Virus record (IMG/VR): IMGVR_UViG_3300020395_000007
Span: 1-60,735 of that record
Length of the DNA: 60,735 bases
Direction: 5' to 3' (one strand)
DNA from: a virus
Made by a program: the position numbers and the translations under genes. Numbering within the stretch: position 1 is the stretch's first letter; the number at the start of each line of letters is the position of its first letter. Under the pieces are notes generated by a model. The model was not told the DNA's origin. It saw only the letters and a list, made by a program, of their open reading frames with translations, and made no database searches. Positions 28,001 to 34,375 of this stretch are shown here, in pieces.

Positions 28001-28581
28001 TAGTTGGATCTGCTATTACATTAAGTCAGATACAACAAGGTGATTACTTTGTTGTTACCAATTCTACAGTTGGTAATGCATCTACAAGTATAAAATCTTA
28101 TGATCCTAGTGATGTTGTTGTTGCAATAGGAACTGAATTTGTCAATAATGTTTACTGCGTTAATACCGTAGAGAATAAGACAGTTAATGTTCCTGGTGTT
28201 GGTGTAACAATGGTAAGAAGGATAAATTCTAGGGTTACTGGATTATCTACAATTACTTTTGACTCTACAGGAATTACTATGGATAATGAGATATATACTA
28301 TGGATAATTCTGTAGTTGGGTCTGGTAATTCTTATGCTGGTGATATTACAACTCCTTTAGGAATTGGAAACTATAGTTGGGGTAAGTTACAAACCAAATC
28401 CAAATTACAAAATAACTATAAATTCTATGGTGCAAATGGTATTGGTGTAGGAGAATATTCTACAACAGGTGAGAATGCTGATGATGAAACTATAATCATA
28501 GAACATTCTGCTACAGGTATTCACACTTCTTCTATTGTAAGAAGATTTGAGCCTTTGAGATCAATCAATTACATAGTCTAA
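13024..28581 (+). CDS. 7: Giant baseplate/fibre protein in the gp7 position (5185 residues)
   Basis: An uninterrupted 15.6-kb frame. Its N-terminus (RIQFNNIVENQLPSYVKEDY) and its place between 6 and a gp10-like gene fit the cyanophage gp7-type wedge protein, but T4 gp7 is only 1032 residues. It is largely modular beta-structure. A YHYH-like domain lies at about 1255-1375 (GWAYDGNPIYGPYGY, then NGRFCVTPEFPEGVYAYF). GEKxxY...GGL...YYV modules recur at about nt 14850, 15590, 15925, 18130, 18680, 21590 and 22495. GxGY...P modules recur at 15390-16560, 17340, 19370, 26740 and 27610-27850. About nine FTC...HSYPR repeats lie at residues 3613-4383. It probably forms a large wedge with extended fibre. 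Assignment to gp7 is by position and N-terminus only. Confidence 0.7.
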   Translation: MISTTDKRIQFNNIVENQLPSYVKEDYPLINDFLKQYYIAQEFDGAPVDLIQNIDKYIKLDNTTNIVDSIVLGTDVEITDTDIVVDLIKTPEGTNGFPDTYGLIKIDDEIITYESKTITTFVNCHRGFCGITSFTEEANAENLVFRSTERQAHSKGTEIENLSVLFLKKFLTKTKQQILPGIGERELTPNLNQNVFIKQSSDFYSSKGTDKSFKILFKALYDQDVSVIKPRDNLFTPSNANYKVADNFIVESFSGDPEELGTATLFQDPYEDTITKAYAPITYVEKVSTGTAGVGKTFYKLAVDSGYSRSGMTDGAIYGKFSVHSKTRVIGNVGIGTTVLDVDSTVGFPNSGELSIQYKNLSIGIVSYTAKSLTQFYGCTNLNGVILDGTDVGINTYAYGYSSLDQNKVIKIKINSVINSLNFDSDAYGYESGDKIKINTLGIGATGFKSNNWFYNGCPVYVVNSFELVDASDQTWEITLNKDHFFKVGDAAVLNGRDSSPRKCEIVSISSSKSFVISGQGALSTSDVYNIRRTISKAVPSGSNAIGAGISVFSTDIQNVYLDNDKLLVASPSIPSYGTQPLDAYDHSVTFSGTFSGINWEISSQDHAFYTGDSIYYSPNKITQNFINSAGQPTSRIVDGPGLVDEGIYFIERVDLNTIKLAKSKSDLLNNRYLSIPDNAPITVTDNKIQKSVYNNKILETQKILREIDSPNNEGQETKTKAGFTGILINGVEILNYKSRDYIYHGEVKSVDLLSTGSDYDVINPPPLKIDDNVGTGATGHVSVSGSIKEVRIVDPGFDYHEKPIITVSGGNGFGAVLTPNMKLIPHQVKFDATQKGERIILGQANSLINFTQKHKFLTGERIVYISDSETAVGGLSTASNYYVDVINDYKIRLHNKPWEAIVGLNTITFTSYGTGNQIIKSYANKSVLESINIVNSGTGYENKKRVTGTSGISTSLNTINISNHGYSSGERITYTSQETPVGGLTSGNDYYVTKVNEGAFKLSQVGVGGTYANYYYNTNQYLDLSSVGVGTHLFNYPEIKVKLTTSGFTTTAYEAQVQPIVRGELTSVQLSNNGVGYGSSDIINLEKQPLVTLVGGTNAQIEAVVNNGSIVDILIKNPGKDYTSVDLDIIGNGSGAILTPIITNGSITSINIVEGGVNYVQGSTYINIIPAGSGANFRSNLQSWNVNLVSRNINKFTVDDGYLVDGINSEETLQYSHLYAPRKLRERVFSVDQVGRTMYGSYDLSKDLGGNENTSSQHSPIIGWAYDGNPIYGPYGYITKAGGIIAQMKSGYNSRDAVSLANRPPFAPEGFFVEDYKYQKVSDETVLDENNGRFCVTPEFPEGVYAYFATVEEDIATSGQFVGYKQPSFPYLIGDKFKSKPNEFNFDKKSNQDEYDISESNWVRNTTPNNLHEEGIDYGYISLPNELKQTVDITGVAPGRIESIGIETGGKDYSVGDTIRFDNLGTKGSGASARVTMVEGKRFDTISVATSTITDCEIYPSNSYEILTNEPHNFLNGNLVSVTGLSTTSSGIEGVYPIKVETGSFTLVGLGTTVSGASDIEITGIITYFNARGNFDWVSINDTFEVGDNAGFFDQPERIQVLNKDERSSRIRVLRNVNVDPGLSTNSSLQTNTPIVEESKKFTIPAGLSTTFTGKKNTQYYFDPAESVGFGLTIGLTHTAHINNPGAGASILNIATRSIYLPAHKLSTGDEVTYSPSLPMFEGVEGIGIATVGVITAGYYNVSTPSPLEDGKKLFVAKINENLIGLSTVRVGIGSTGTFQGLADAYKDSTTLLFTAPSNPFEAHSFKTNYEPITATVTRHLTTAALQEDHGLSNGDEVIVNVNPGVASTYFVKYNDFNRRLIVNEVEFADTDVNIEKDSITIKNHGFVTEQKVVYTAISPAGGLENNRIYYLYVQDADTIKLCPTLWEAQQFKPNFVNITSATAGNIGPINPPLKGYKDSTLVFDVGDSSLAFIRDSQPYSAFELDFFTDNNFTESWNNRVTDIVRNGIAGINSTATVTITIDKYSPDSLYYNLTPLYETDLPPVKEEIQPDKEVFDSNKIEVKDSFFSGRRIVAIADTNKFDFTVGSLPEVTSYKNENPELSYKTSSRSAVGAIAEINIVNGGANYYSLPGITSVASITGSGAIVNPISTSIGQIKTTKVNDIGFDFPSDNTLRPTTNLPQTLFLNSLSRIESVGITSVGNGYIKAPTLLVFDGSTKERVDDIELKYKLGDDQVSVIKNKSNVSPVPPIILPINNTNGIGIATIGFTTATKEVVIGFNTGFSDVFPFDIGTQFLIENVSVGIGSTGFGFNSSAYDYKMFTVSKTTPNLGGIGSIFFNLEGMLPSGQEPGQYDPINSVGRVIPERDFPIFDVTLKNNDFFSNEVLTSPSATGTVESWNPITGVLKVVSNDKFVTNELVTGASSAASGITSSIRTFDSSINLDVSSKISSGWESNSGFLDDNQQRLQDSLYYQNFSYSLKSRIAYDTWQDVVSTLNHTLGFKKYSDYEVISDSSLPEGGSGYYIKGGGSGVENHVPASMVIGVTTALTYSDVISECIGVGNLNCVHDFDLVSENALQIGNSTLSNEIRFTSKTLTDYFESIGNRVLSIDDISPTFNSNPRPTPFSVVSNFTLSDVRAQKYITYVRDKRYLDERQIMIVDIVNDNYNAYISQYARVETEYDLGTFDFTVQGTDGQLLFYPTRSTVNDFDITCLSYNIDDNLAGIGTTQFGKTAIRTGSFDISGGTTTIASWYQDNQNAGKLLVEITGSSNEYEMDEINWITTPSQQNVNGTSTIDIIDYPQITTDVGEVASAGMGTYWAYKDGTQLKIDFIPHPATNRLFTVEPSEVNDTDDTITMINHRLSTGSGLKYTEGALPIGGLTSGTTYYVINVSEDLIQLATTEENAKENIPIDLTTSGTGQQFFRVLTVLNVIIKELYSGQNQQHIGIGNTVNMKHARLESNTIGIAANATPVSHLICRYETQIDANTDGYDGAYLMINVETGTTGNTNNGTAERYFSERMIIDDYNEGLQTGEVYEAEWGVLTYNESPNHSGLGTFGYELVKNPGGTSYVEVRFTPPAMKASSVTYMMNALKVQDDLQDQITFDNALIQSESSTYEGTHSDIKRAFNLTHNNYPIFEREFDGSDTEIISILDNTIKLPNHYFVTGEKLTYEPIGLGSSTNIGIATETIPGIGQTDRLPRTVYAVKVDEEKIKLASTAENALLGTPEILDITSVGIGTTMKFVTERQNTKVLVALDNIIQSPVVSTALTTHLEQQLFTTDNLVQVGSITSIFGGDLIKIGDEIMKVEGVGIGTANGIRVRRPWLGTKVGYAATSALVTKVQGNYNIVDNVLNFVEAPYGNVPFSSTTNEPDERDWVGIETGSSFQGRSFMRSGIPDTSSEAYSNNFIFDDISSNFDAIDSTFTLKTEGNNFTGVEQDNAIVLINDIFQEPGLVGDYFLEESAGITSVTFVGTARTITNDVGISSFPRGGVIVSVGSKAGLGYQPLVVAGGTANVSIAGTIGSVSIGNSGSGYRVGIQTVVNVGVVTTPNIPNKVVSIGTATISDGHVTGINVTNEQVFHAPSEIQNVTYTRTNGVTTVTTINPHGLSESEMVVLSGIAFTCDYAPAVSIYGAEYDNTTGIMTVMTATSHGIGSDKQVIFTGLGMTCGMDNGATTHIYPRGKDIAYNRPITILDDGAHYTVSNATYDPYTGKMSVTTSTNHGFTNNDFIKFKENSISFRCNKDDFETVHSYPRKGDYSIDRWLKISNVSANGFDVYVLDFTERPSSNTTIHVFHSALEGGLIHNNGKITVDVGAAGASDQYAHTWAGGNAVDAIKTGGDHTHRFVSATSGAVIKGGDYNHTFSSASDGGVSVTGIGTTTPTDATYDAEKGELVLTIPNHGLTVDDTITFNPDAITFTCEMDGNTTKHSYPRTTDPVAGIATAIVGTSQHTVTVNVGTSPLVKYDVSDATYTGSTGELVLTIENHSLRGSSTFTISNAEYDPISGIMTMTSAFHGLSTGDRIKIADNAITFRCDQDGYNSDHSYPRAAVHKGSGVVEPDPAHDKWLPVSKVDENKFAVRVVDNVPSSNVTTHVYQTSTPNGITKAGESVRIAKDSLTFTCSMDDYVSPHSYPRGTDPIYETSVSVASTTNNTVTLNVGVSTSVNYTVTNADYTASTGIMTMTLSEPHSLTTGTNIGITTESLTFTCTKDGNATQHKYPRKPDPTYNGVDVIDIGNLVQKDVTNATYIPSNGNLVLTIGSNHGLKIGDAVKIKTDSLAFTCAMDSDSSTHTYPRVTDPIHDKFVTISSANQSAGTITLPVGTTPEVSHDVTDATYNPDSGEMELTIGLHTLTEGTSIRLVANSLNFSCNNAGVQNRTYPRASGANTSGGADYAYNTSLEILAVTTTTILINVNGGQGAISHNYPHTFISATPGAVKSGGNYNHTYVGGTVANAVSVGSTVLSVNIGVSTVPTFYKSGGVVQQAIVAPRAKNLSPSGVDPAVDGSVVVKVLDSTSFEVNSGLSTRHHLYARGGKVDPFLDVVIDEPLSYSNVPLVYSGSAPAGVGTYATADIIVGQGSSVISFSINNSGYSYGVGETLTVSSGGTLGIPTTSDFDEFQLTVQDIFTDEFNGWSMGMLQTLDNVDHLFDSKRVTFPIKVGGNIIAIKSSEGSNINVEDTLLVFVNDILQVPGKGFRFDGGSVITFGEAPKKGDTSKILFYKGSGDVDVVFRNIIDTVKRGDSLQIENDPEKDQPYYMTEDERIATQIISIDTAQTDPYPGPGNTDDANLLRPVIWCRQTEDMIIDETQVGKARELYEPVISPTAYVTRPISAGSTEVYVDNLRPLFDGKNENNVDPYLLFQKKVTFVDMETQIGASATATLSGDGIISVTVTDGGVGYSTTPTVSIQNPIGIGSTALATATINNTGSVSGVTVSYAGTGYNSIPQVLIAPPTLSEETKPINWFAGDSGTIVGFGTTTKANSDYLMFDFHIPLESDLRDGSLVGSAITLSQIQQGDYFVVTNSTVGNASTSIKSYDPSDVVVAIGTEFVNNVYCVNTVENKTVNVPGVGVTMVRRINSRVTGLSTITFDSTGITMDNEIYTMDNSVVGSGNSYAGDITTPLGIGNYSWGKLQTKSKLQNNYKFYGANGIGVGEYSTTGENADDETIIIEHSATGIHTSSIVRRFEPLRSINYIV
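23860..26170 (+). repeat. About nine tandem degenerate protein repeats in the giant gene
   Basis: Each unit carries an ...YxxxTGxMxLTI..HGL..GD..I.. segment followed by FTCxMDxxxxxHSYPRxxDP. Units are centred near nt 23871, 24010, 24222, 24760, 25103, 25362, 25620, 25842 and 26103. Copies are diverged at DNA level, so this is an old expansion. Cysteine and the YPR triplet are the most constant features. Confidence 0.7.
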
Positions 28582-28584
28582 ATA
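28578..28584 (+). promoter_or_regulatory. Late promoter-like motif overlapping a stop codon
   Basis: CTAAATA includes the TAA of the giant gene. It lies 22 bp before the gp10-like gene. Confidence 0.5.
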
Positions 28585-28606
28585 CTTTATAAACTAGGGA
28601 ATAAGA

Positions 28607-29959
28607 ATGGCCAAACTAGGTATATCAACAGGAACGGTTGCCAATGATGGTACTGGTGATACCCTGAATGAAGCTGGTACTAAATCGAATGCCAATTTTG
28701 ATGAGGTTTATACCTATCTTGGTGATGGAACTAACTTGGGTTCTACAGGAACTAGTCAGTTAGTCGCTGGTAAATTGCAAGTTGGTGCTGGAGAGAGTAC
28801 GGGAGATGCTAATGTTGCTACATTTAATGGATCAGTTAACTTAAACGGTGGAGATATAAGAGTTGGTGGTGGTGCGTCTATAACAGGAATTACAACGATT
28901 AAAGGAGATACTGTTGTTCATGGAGATGTTTATATTCATGCTGGTATTGTAACTGCTGGTACTGGTGTTGTTACTTATTTTGGTGATGGTGGAAATCTTA
29001 CTGGTCTAGGTGGTGCTGGTAGATGGACAGGTGATGCAACTGGTATTAGTACAACAAAAATAGTTGGTATTAATACTATTAGTTCTTCTGCTGGTATTGC
29101 ATTAACAGTTAATGGTCCTACTTATTTGGGTGGGGTAACAACCTGTTCTAGCCACATCCATGCAACACAATTTAATGCAAACGGTGCTTTTTTACTGACT
29201 GATAGACTAGCATTACAACACGATCCTGTTAATCCATATACATCTTGGGGTGATTTCTTAGCAAGTGGTGAAGGACTTCAGATTATTGGTTCTCCAGATG
29301 GTAGTGGAAAATCACTTCCAATTCATATTAGAGGAAGAGAAAGTGGAGGAAGTGGTCTTACGTCAAATTATGTTACAAGTTTCTATACATCTGGTGGTGC
29401 TAAAGGTGGTGCAAATTTTACTGGTATAGTTACTGCACAACAATTTAGTGGTGATATTGCTGGTGTAGGTGCTACATTTACTACTGTTTCTGCTGGTGGT
29501 TCTGTTACTGCTAATTCATTTTATGGTGATGGATCAAATCTAGAAGGTGTTGCAAGTTCTGGTATTGGATTATCAATAAGAGAAACAATAACTAAGACAG
29601 TTAGTGGTATTGGTATTGGTAATACATCAAATACCTCATTTACTGACGGTAGAAAATCTTACGTATTACAAAAAGTTGGTGTTTCTAGTGCTTCCAGAGT
29701 AGTTTTATATACTGATCAAAATTCTATGGCTGCAGATGCTGGTAGAAGTGCAACAACAGACCCATTACCAGGTTCTGGTGTAATAGCAGAAATTAATACA
29801 AATACAACAGGTGTTAGTACATTTTTAATGAGTCCTGGTTTGATTGGGTGGAATAATGATGCTACTCCATCTGATAATATTTGGGTATCTGTTACGAATA
29901 ATGAAACATCAACGGCAAACATTACAGTATCTCTGACAATTGTTCAGTTGGAGGCTTAA
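28607..29959 (+). CDS. 10: gp10-like baseplate wedge/fibre protein
   Basis: A 450-residue protein (T4 gp10 is 602). The N-terminal 40 residues (ISTGTVANDGTGDTLNEAGT, then NANFDEVYTYLGDG) match the T4 gp10 N-terminal attachment domain (IGNVVDDGTGDYLRKGG, NENFDELYYELGDG). The rest is a fibre-like body with FxGDGxNLxG repeats (YFGDGGNLTGL, FYGDGSNLEGV), as in trimeric tail fibres, and a beta-rich C-terminus. In T4 the gp10 trimer binds gp7, consistent with the gene next door. I assign the N-domain with confidence, while full functional equivalence to gp10 is inferred. Confidence 0.75.
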   Translation: MAKLGISTGTVANDGTGDTLNEAGTKSNANFDEVYTYLGDGTNLGSTGTSQLVAGKLQVGAGESTGDANVATFNGSVNLNGGDIRVGGGASITGITTIKGDTVVHGDVYIHAGIVTAGTGVVTYFGDGGNLTGLGGAGRWTGDATGISTTKIVGINTISSSAGIALTVNGPTYLGGVTTCSSHIHATQFNANGAFLLTDRLALQHDPVNPYTSWGDFLASGEGLQIIGSPDGSGKSLPIHIRGRESGGSGLTSNYVTSFYTSGGAKGGANFTGIVTAQQFSGDIAGVGATFTTVSAGGSVTANSFYGDGSNLEGVASSGIGLSIRETITKTVSGIGIGNTSNTSFTDGRKSYVLQKVGVSSASRVVLYTDQNSMAADAGRSATTDPLPGSGVIAEINTNTTGVSTFLMSPGLIGWNNDATPSDNIWVSVTNNETSTANITVSLTIVQLEA

Positions 29960-29962
29960 TAA

Positions 29963-32785
29963 ATGGATGATATAAAGAGAGAATATATTGTTACTGTTAA
30001 AAAACACAGTGACTTAGAAGAACTTTATGATGGGATGGAAACTCCTGGAAGTGACGGATTTTGTCCAGAAAGAGAAGTTGAATTAATTGCAAGAAGAAAT
30101 ATTAGTAGAAATACACATTATAAGTTAACTGAATCAGAAGCAAATAATATAAAAAATAATCCAAATGTATTAGCTATAGAATTAGCACCTCATGAAAGGG
30201 GTATTATAGCAGAATCCTTATGGGGACCGCAGACGGGTGATTTCCAAAAAGATACGACTTTTACTAGTGGGCAGCAACAATGGGGATTAAAAAGAGTTAT
30301 TGATGGTGTCCAAACAAATAATTGGGGTACTAATGGGCAATTAGTTATAAATGATACGATACAAACAGGAGCCTCTGGAAAAAATGTTGATCTTGTGATT
30401 GTAGATAGTCATATAAATCATGAGCATCCAGAATTTTGGATAAATCCTACTGTTAATACTGGATCTAGAGTAAATCAAATTGATTGGTTCCAATACTCAG
30501 CTAATATAGGTGATTCTAACGCTGCTGGAAAAACTTACACATATAGTACTGGTGGATATAATGCTGGTAATAGCAATCATGGTACTCATGTTGCTGGTAC
30601 TGCTGGAGGTAATACTCAAGGATGGGCAAGAGACGCAAATATTTACAATATGGAATTTTCTACCAATAATGTTAATTCCTTATCTGGTACAAGTTATTCT
30701 GATTGGGACTTGTATCTTTTTGATTATTTAAGAGAATTTCATAAATGGAAGGGTATTAATAGTAAGACAGGAAGAAAAAATCCAACCGTAACAAATCATA
30801 GTTGGGGTTATAGTCAAGGTTCTCCTGATCTTAACAGTATTACAAGTGTTACTTATAGAGGAACTACTACATCAGTATCTGGATCAGACCCTGAAAGAAA
30901 AACTATATTAGAAGCAAATGGATGTCCTGTACCATATAACACATATTTACGTAGAGTTCCTGTAAGAGTATGGGCTCTTGAGGCTGATATACAGGATGCT
31001 ATTGAAGATGGTATTATTGTTATTAGTTCTGCTGGTAATTCTTATTGGATGATGGATTTATCTACTGGATCTGATTGGAATAATTATTATTCTATTGGTG
31101 CTAGTAATTATTATCATTCTCAGGGATCAAGTCCAGGAGCAGCTCCTGGTGTAATTTGTGTTGGGTCTGTCGGAACATTAGTAGAAGAATATAAATCAGC
31201 TTTTACTAATATTGGTAAAAGAGTTGATGTATTTGCACCTGGATCAGATATAATTTCTGCTGTTTGGGACACTAGTGCAGTTAATGAATGGGGATCACCT
31301 TGTGTTGTTGATCCTAGAGATTCTAATTTTTTCCTTACTGATATTAGTGGTACTAGCATGGCATCACCTCAAGTAGCAGGTTATATTGCATGTCTAGCAG
31401 AACAGGAACCAAATATTACACCTGCAAGTGCATTGCAGCATTTAATAGATTACTCAAAGAAGGATCAAATTTCTAGTGATGGACCTGCAGTAGGTTATGG
31501 TGAAGCAGAATATACAACACCAGGAACATATCAATGGACATGTCCTGCTGGTATAACAAATGTATCGGTTGTTTGTGTAGGTGCTGGTGGGGGAGATAGA
31601 ACTGCTGGTGGAGGTGGATTAGGATGGAAAAATAATATTCCAGTAGTACCTGGTACATCTTATACTGTAGAAGTTGGAGCAGGAGATCCAAATCTTTCTG
31701 GTGGACATTCATATTTTATAGATATGAACACTGTTAGTGGTGAAGGTGGGGCAAATACTGCCAATGGTGGTACTGGTGGATCATTTACTGGAGATGGTGG
31801 TGGAGATGGTGGTGATGGTGCAATAGTACCACATGGTGATAATGGTGGAGGTGGTGGTGCTGGTGGATATACTGGTAAAGGTGGATCTGGTGGATTTTAT
31901 GGTTCAAGTCAGGGAACAGATGGACAAGGTGGAGGCGGTGGCGGTGGATCTGGATGGTCGAATAGTGGGCAACAAGGTTCTGGTGGTGGAGGAGTAGGAA
32001 TATATGGACAAGGTGCTGATGGTATTGGTGCTAGTTCAGGAAATGGTGGTGGCGGTGGTTCTGGTGGTACTACCCCAAGTGTTAGTAACAGTGCTCCAAA
32101 TGGTAGAGCTGGTGGATTATATGGTGGTGGAGCAGGAACGTATACTGCTGGTGCTTTCCAATCTTGTAGTGGTGGTGGCGGTGCAGTTCGTATATTATGG
32201 TGGACTGATCCAGCTACAACAAGATCTTTTCCTTCGACCAATGTAGCAAAAGTTGCGTTGTGGTCAGAAAATTATAAAGATATTGTTGATAGTCCTAATA
32301 GGTATCTTTATTATCAAAAGAAGAGACCTGATTCTGGTTTAGTATATCCACATGAAAATCATGGAAACCATTCACAGTCTTCTGGTATTTCATATCCAAG
32401 ACCAAATAAAGTAACTTATAAAACAGAGACTTTCCATGAAGAATTTCAATGGAATTTTAGTGTAACTGGTTCAGCTGGAAATCCATATACCTTTTCTGAA
32501 GGTTATGATAGAAATGGTTCTGTAGGTGGTGGCAATGTAACTATTACATTCAAGCAAGGTGATACTTTAGCACTTACAATTAGTGCTATTGGACATAATT
32601 TATGGATTAGTAATAGAGAAGGTACTGGTATGCCATCTCCATCTGAAACTCCAGGCGGAATTACTAATAACGGTACTGATAATGGTGCTCTTGTTTGGGA
32701 CACTGAAGGAATTGCTCCAGGTACTTATTGGTATAATTGCCAAACTCATTCTGGTATGCGTGGAAACATCGTGATAACTTCCTAA
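29963..32785 (+). CDS. Virion-cluster subtilase with glycine-rich adhesin and cupredoxin domains
   Basis: A 940-residue multidomain protein. Residues ~1-90 resemble an I9 propeptide (EYIVTVKKHSDLEEL...HYKLTESEA). Residues ~140-480 are a subtilase (S8) with a complete triad: D148 (IVDSH), H206 (NHGTHVAGT) and S465 (GTSMASPQVAGY), plus oxyanion N359 (SSAGN). Residues ~530-745 are a glycine-rich domain of the phage adhesin type (GLGWKNNIPVVPGTSYTVEV, then polyglycine). Residues ~825-940 form a cupredoxin-like domain with type-1 copper ligands H878 (IGHNLWI), C926, H929 and M932 (CQTHSGM), in amicyanin spacing. It lies between the gp10-like gene and gene 8, so it is likely a baseplate or fibre-tip enzyme that cleaves itself, the baseplate or a host surface protein. 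Confidence 0.8.
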   Translation: MDDIKREYIVTVKKHSDLEELYDGMETPGSDGFCPEREVELIARRNISRNTHYKLTESEANNIKNNPNVLAIELAPHERGIIAESLWGPQTGDFQKDTTFTSGQQQWGLKRVIDGVQTNNWGTNGQLVINDTIQTGASGKNVDLVIVDSHINHEHPEFWINPTVNTGSRVNQIDWFQYSANIGDSNAAGKTYTYSTGGYNAGNSNHGTHVAGTAGGNTQGWARDANIYNMEFSTNNVNSLSGTSYSDWDLYLFDYLREFHKWKGINSKTGRKNPTVTNHSWGYSQGSPDLNSITSVTYRGTTTSVSGSDPERKTILEANGCPVPYNTYLRRVPVRVWALEADIQDAIEDGIIVISSAGNSYWMMDLSTGSDWNNYYSIGASNYYHSQGSSPGAAPGVICVGSVGTLVEEYKSAFTNIGKRVDVFAPGSDIISAVWDTSAVNEWGSPCVVDPRDSNFFLTDISGTSMASPQVAGYIACLAEQEPNITPASALQHLIDYSKKDQISSDGPAVGYGEAEYTTPGTYQWTCPAGITNVSVVCVGAGGGDRTAGGGGLGWKNNIPVVPGTSYTVEVGAGDPNLSGGHSYFIDMNTVSGEGGANTANGGTGGSFTGDGGGDGGDGAIVPHGDNGGGGGAGGYTGKGGSGGFYGSSQGTDGQGGGGGGGSGWSNSGQQGSGGGGVGIYGQGADGIGASSGNGGGGGSGGTTPSVSNSAPNGRAGGLYGGGAGTYTAGAFQSCSGGGGAVRILWWTDPATTRSFPSTNVAKVALWSENYKDIVDSPNRYLYYQKKRPDSGLVYPHENHGNHSQSSGISYPRPNKVTYKTETFHEEFQWNFSVTGSAGNPYTFSEGYDRNGSVGGGNVTITFKQGDTLALTISAIGHNLWISNREGTGMPSPSETPGGITNNGTDNGALVWDTEGIAPGTYWYNCQTHSGMRGNIVITS

Positions 32786-32796
32786 ATAAATAAATA
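32782..32796 (+). promoter_or_regulatory. Late promoter-like motif overlapping a stop codon
   Basis: CTAAATAAATAAATA contains the protease stop codon and three overlapping TAAATA units. It lies 15 bp upstream of gene 8. Confidence 0.6.
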
Positions 32797-32810
32797 AAAA
32801 CTCGGCCAAA

Positions 32811-34358
32811 ATGTCTGCAATTATAACCGATCAGATTAGAATATTAAACGCAAAGAATTTTGTTGCTGGTGTAGGTAACACTGACAATTCTTACTATTCT
32901 TTTATTGGTCTTCCTAATCCAGAGGATTATCAAACTAATTGGGATACTGATCCTCCTACTCCCAAAGATTCTTTTGATGAGGAAATGGGATATTGGGATA
33001 GCATGATTGCTCTCAAAAAGGTTAACAATGCAGATATTAGACAGGTTGTAACAAAGAGAGTATGGAAGTCTGGTACAAAGTATGATATGTACCGTCATGA
33101 TTATAGTAGATCTAATACATCATCAATATCTAAGGCAACTAATTTATATAATGCATCATATTATGTTATAAATGAAGATTACCGAGTTTATATGTGTCTA
33201 CAAAATGGCACAAGTCCAGATTATCCAAATGGACAAATTTCATTAGATCAGCCAACATTTACTGATTTAGAGCCAAGAGCAGCAGGAACAAGTAATGATG
33301 GTTATGTTTGGAAATACCTTTATACTATTAAACCAAATGAAATTATAAAGTTTGAGACTTCTGATTTTATTCCTGTTCCCCAGGAATGGGAGACTTCACC
33401 AGATAATGCTCCTGTTAGAGAAAATGCAATAGAAGGTTCTATTAAAATAGTTACTATTACTAATGCTGGTATTAATGTTGGTGCAATATCAACATCATAT
33501 ACAAGAGTTCCTATTAATGGAGATGGAAATGGTGCAGAAGCAACAGTTGTTGTTAACAATGATCTAAAAATAGATTCCGTTACAATTTCTAGTCAAGGTT
33601 CTGGATACACTTACGGAACTTTAGATTTAGCAGCAGGAGGTGTACCTGTTGCAAGTACTGAACCTGAATTTAATGTTATCATACCACCATCTGGTGGTCA
33701 TGGTGCTGACATATACAGAGAACTTGGTGCTTATAATGTTTTATTGTACTCTAGATTAGAAAATGATACTGAAAACCCTGATTTTATAACAGGTAACCAA
33801 TTTTCCAGAATTGGAGTTGTAGAAAATCCTCTTGCACCAAATAGTATTATTCCACTAACACTAGATAAAGCAAGTGCATTATCTGCTCTTAGATTAACTG
33901 GTATTGGTTATAGTTCTGCTACTTTTAGTGCAGATAGTCAATTTGTACAAACAATTGGTACAGGTCTTACTGCTGTTGGTAGAGTTGTTAGTTATGATCA
34001 AACAACAGGTGTTCTAAAATATTGGCAAGATAGAGTTGGATTTAATACTGTAGGTGCTGCTTTAACAAATGCACCTTATGGTTATGAACAACTAGAATTT
34101 ACTAGTAGTCCTTCTTCAGGTGGAACTATAGTAATTACTCCAACAACAGGATCTAACTTACAAATAGATTCATCCTTTAGCGGTTTTAGCACCTCTATAA
34201 ATAATAGGACATATAACCTTGGTCAAGACTTTACTAACGGTATTTCTTCCCCTGAAGTTAAACGATATTCAGGTAATATAATTTACGTTGATAACAGACC
34301 ATCTGTTAATAGGTCAGTAAACCAAAAAGAAGATATTAAAGTCATCTTGCAATTCTAA
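32811..34358 (+). CDS. 8: gp8 baseplate wedge subunit
   Basis: A 515-residue protein, against 334 in T4. The first ~200 residues are clearly gp8-like: SAIITDQIRILNAKNF, YDMYRHDYS, YYVINEDYRVYMCLQNG and GYVWKYLYTIKPNE. An inserted GxGY-type beta-module occupies about residues 215-290 (VTITNAGINVGAI, SSQGSGYTYG). The C-terminus returns to a gp8-type ending (GNIIYVDNRPSVNRSVNQKE). gp8 forms the outer wedge arm with gp7 and gp10. It has its own late-promoter motif. Confidence 0.9.
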   Translation: MSAIITDQIRILNAKNFVAGVGNTDNSYYSFIGLPNPEDYQTNWDTDPPTPKDSFDEEMGYWDSMIALKKVNNADIRQVVTKRVWKSGTKYDMYRHDYSRSNTSSISKATNLYNASYYVINEDYRVYMCLQNGTSPDYPNGQISLDQPTFTDLEPRAAGTSNDGYVWKYLYTIKPNEIIKFETSDFIPVPQEWETSPDNAPVRENAIEGSIKIVTITNAGINVGAISTSYTRVPINGDGNGAEATVVVNNDLKIDSVTISSQGSGYTYGTLDLAAGGVPVASTEPEFNVIIPPSGGHGADIYRELGAYNVLLYSRLENDTENPDFITGNQFSRIGVVENPLAPNSIIPLTLDKASALSALRLTGIGYSSATFSADSQFVQTIGTGLTAVGRVVSYDQTTGVLKYWQDRVGFNTVGAALTNAPYGYEQLEFTSSPSSGGTIVITPTTGSNLQIDSSFSGFSTSINNRTYNLGQDFTNGISSPEVKRYSGNIIYVDNRPSVNRSVNQKEDIKVILQF

Positions 34359-34375
34359 ACGGATTATAAAGTATT

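Noticed and set aside
31909-32241. Long minus-strand proline-rich open frame
   Set aside because: It is the antisense of the glycine-rich domain of the protease gene. GGN codons read backward give proline, and there is no start context or promoter.
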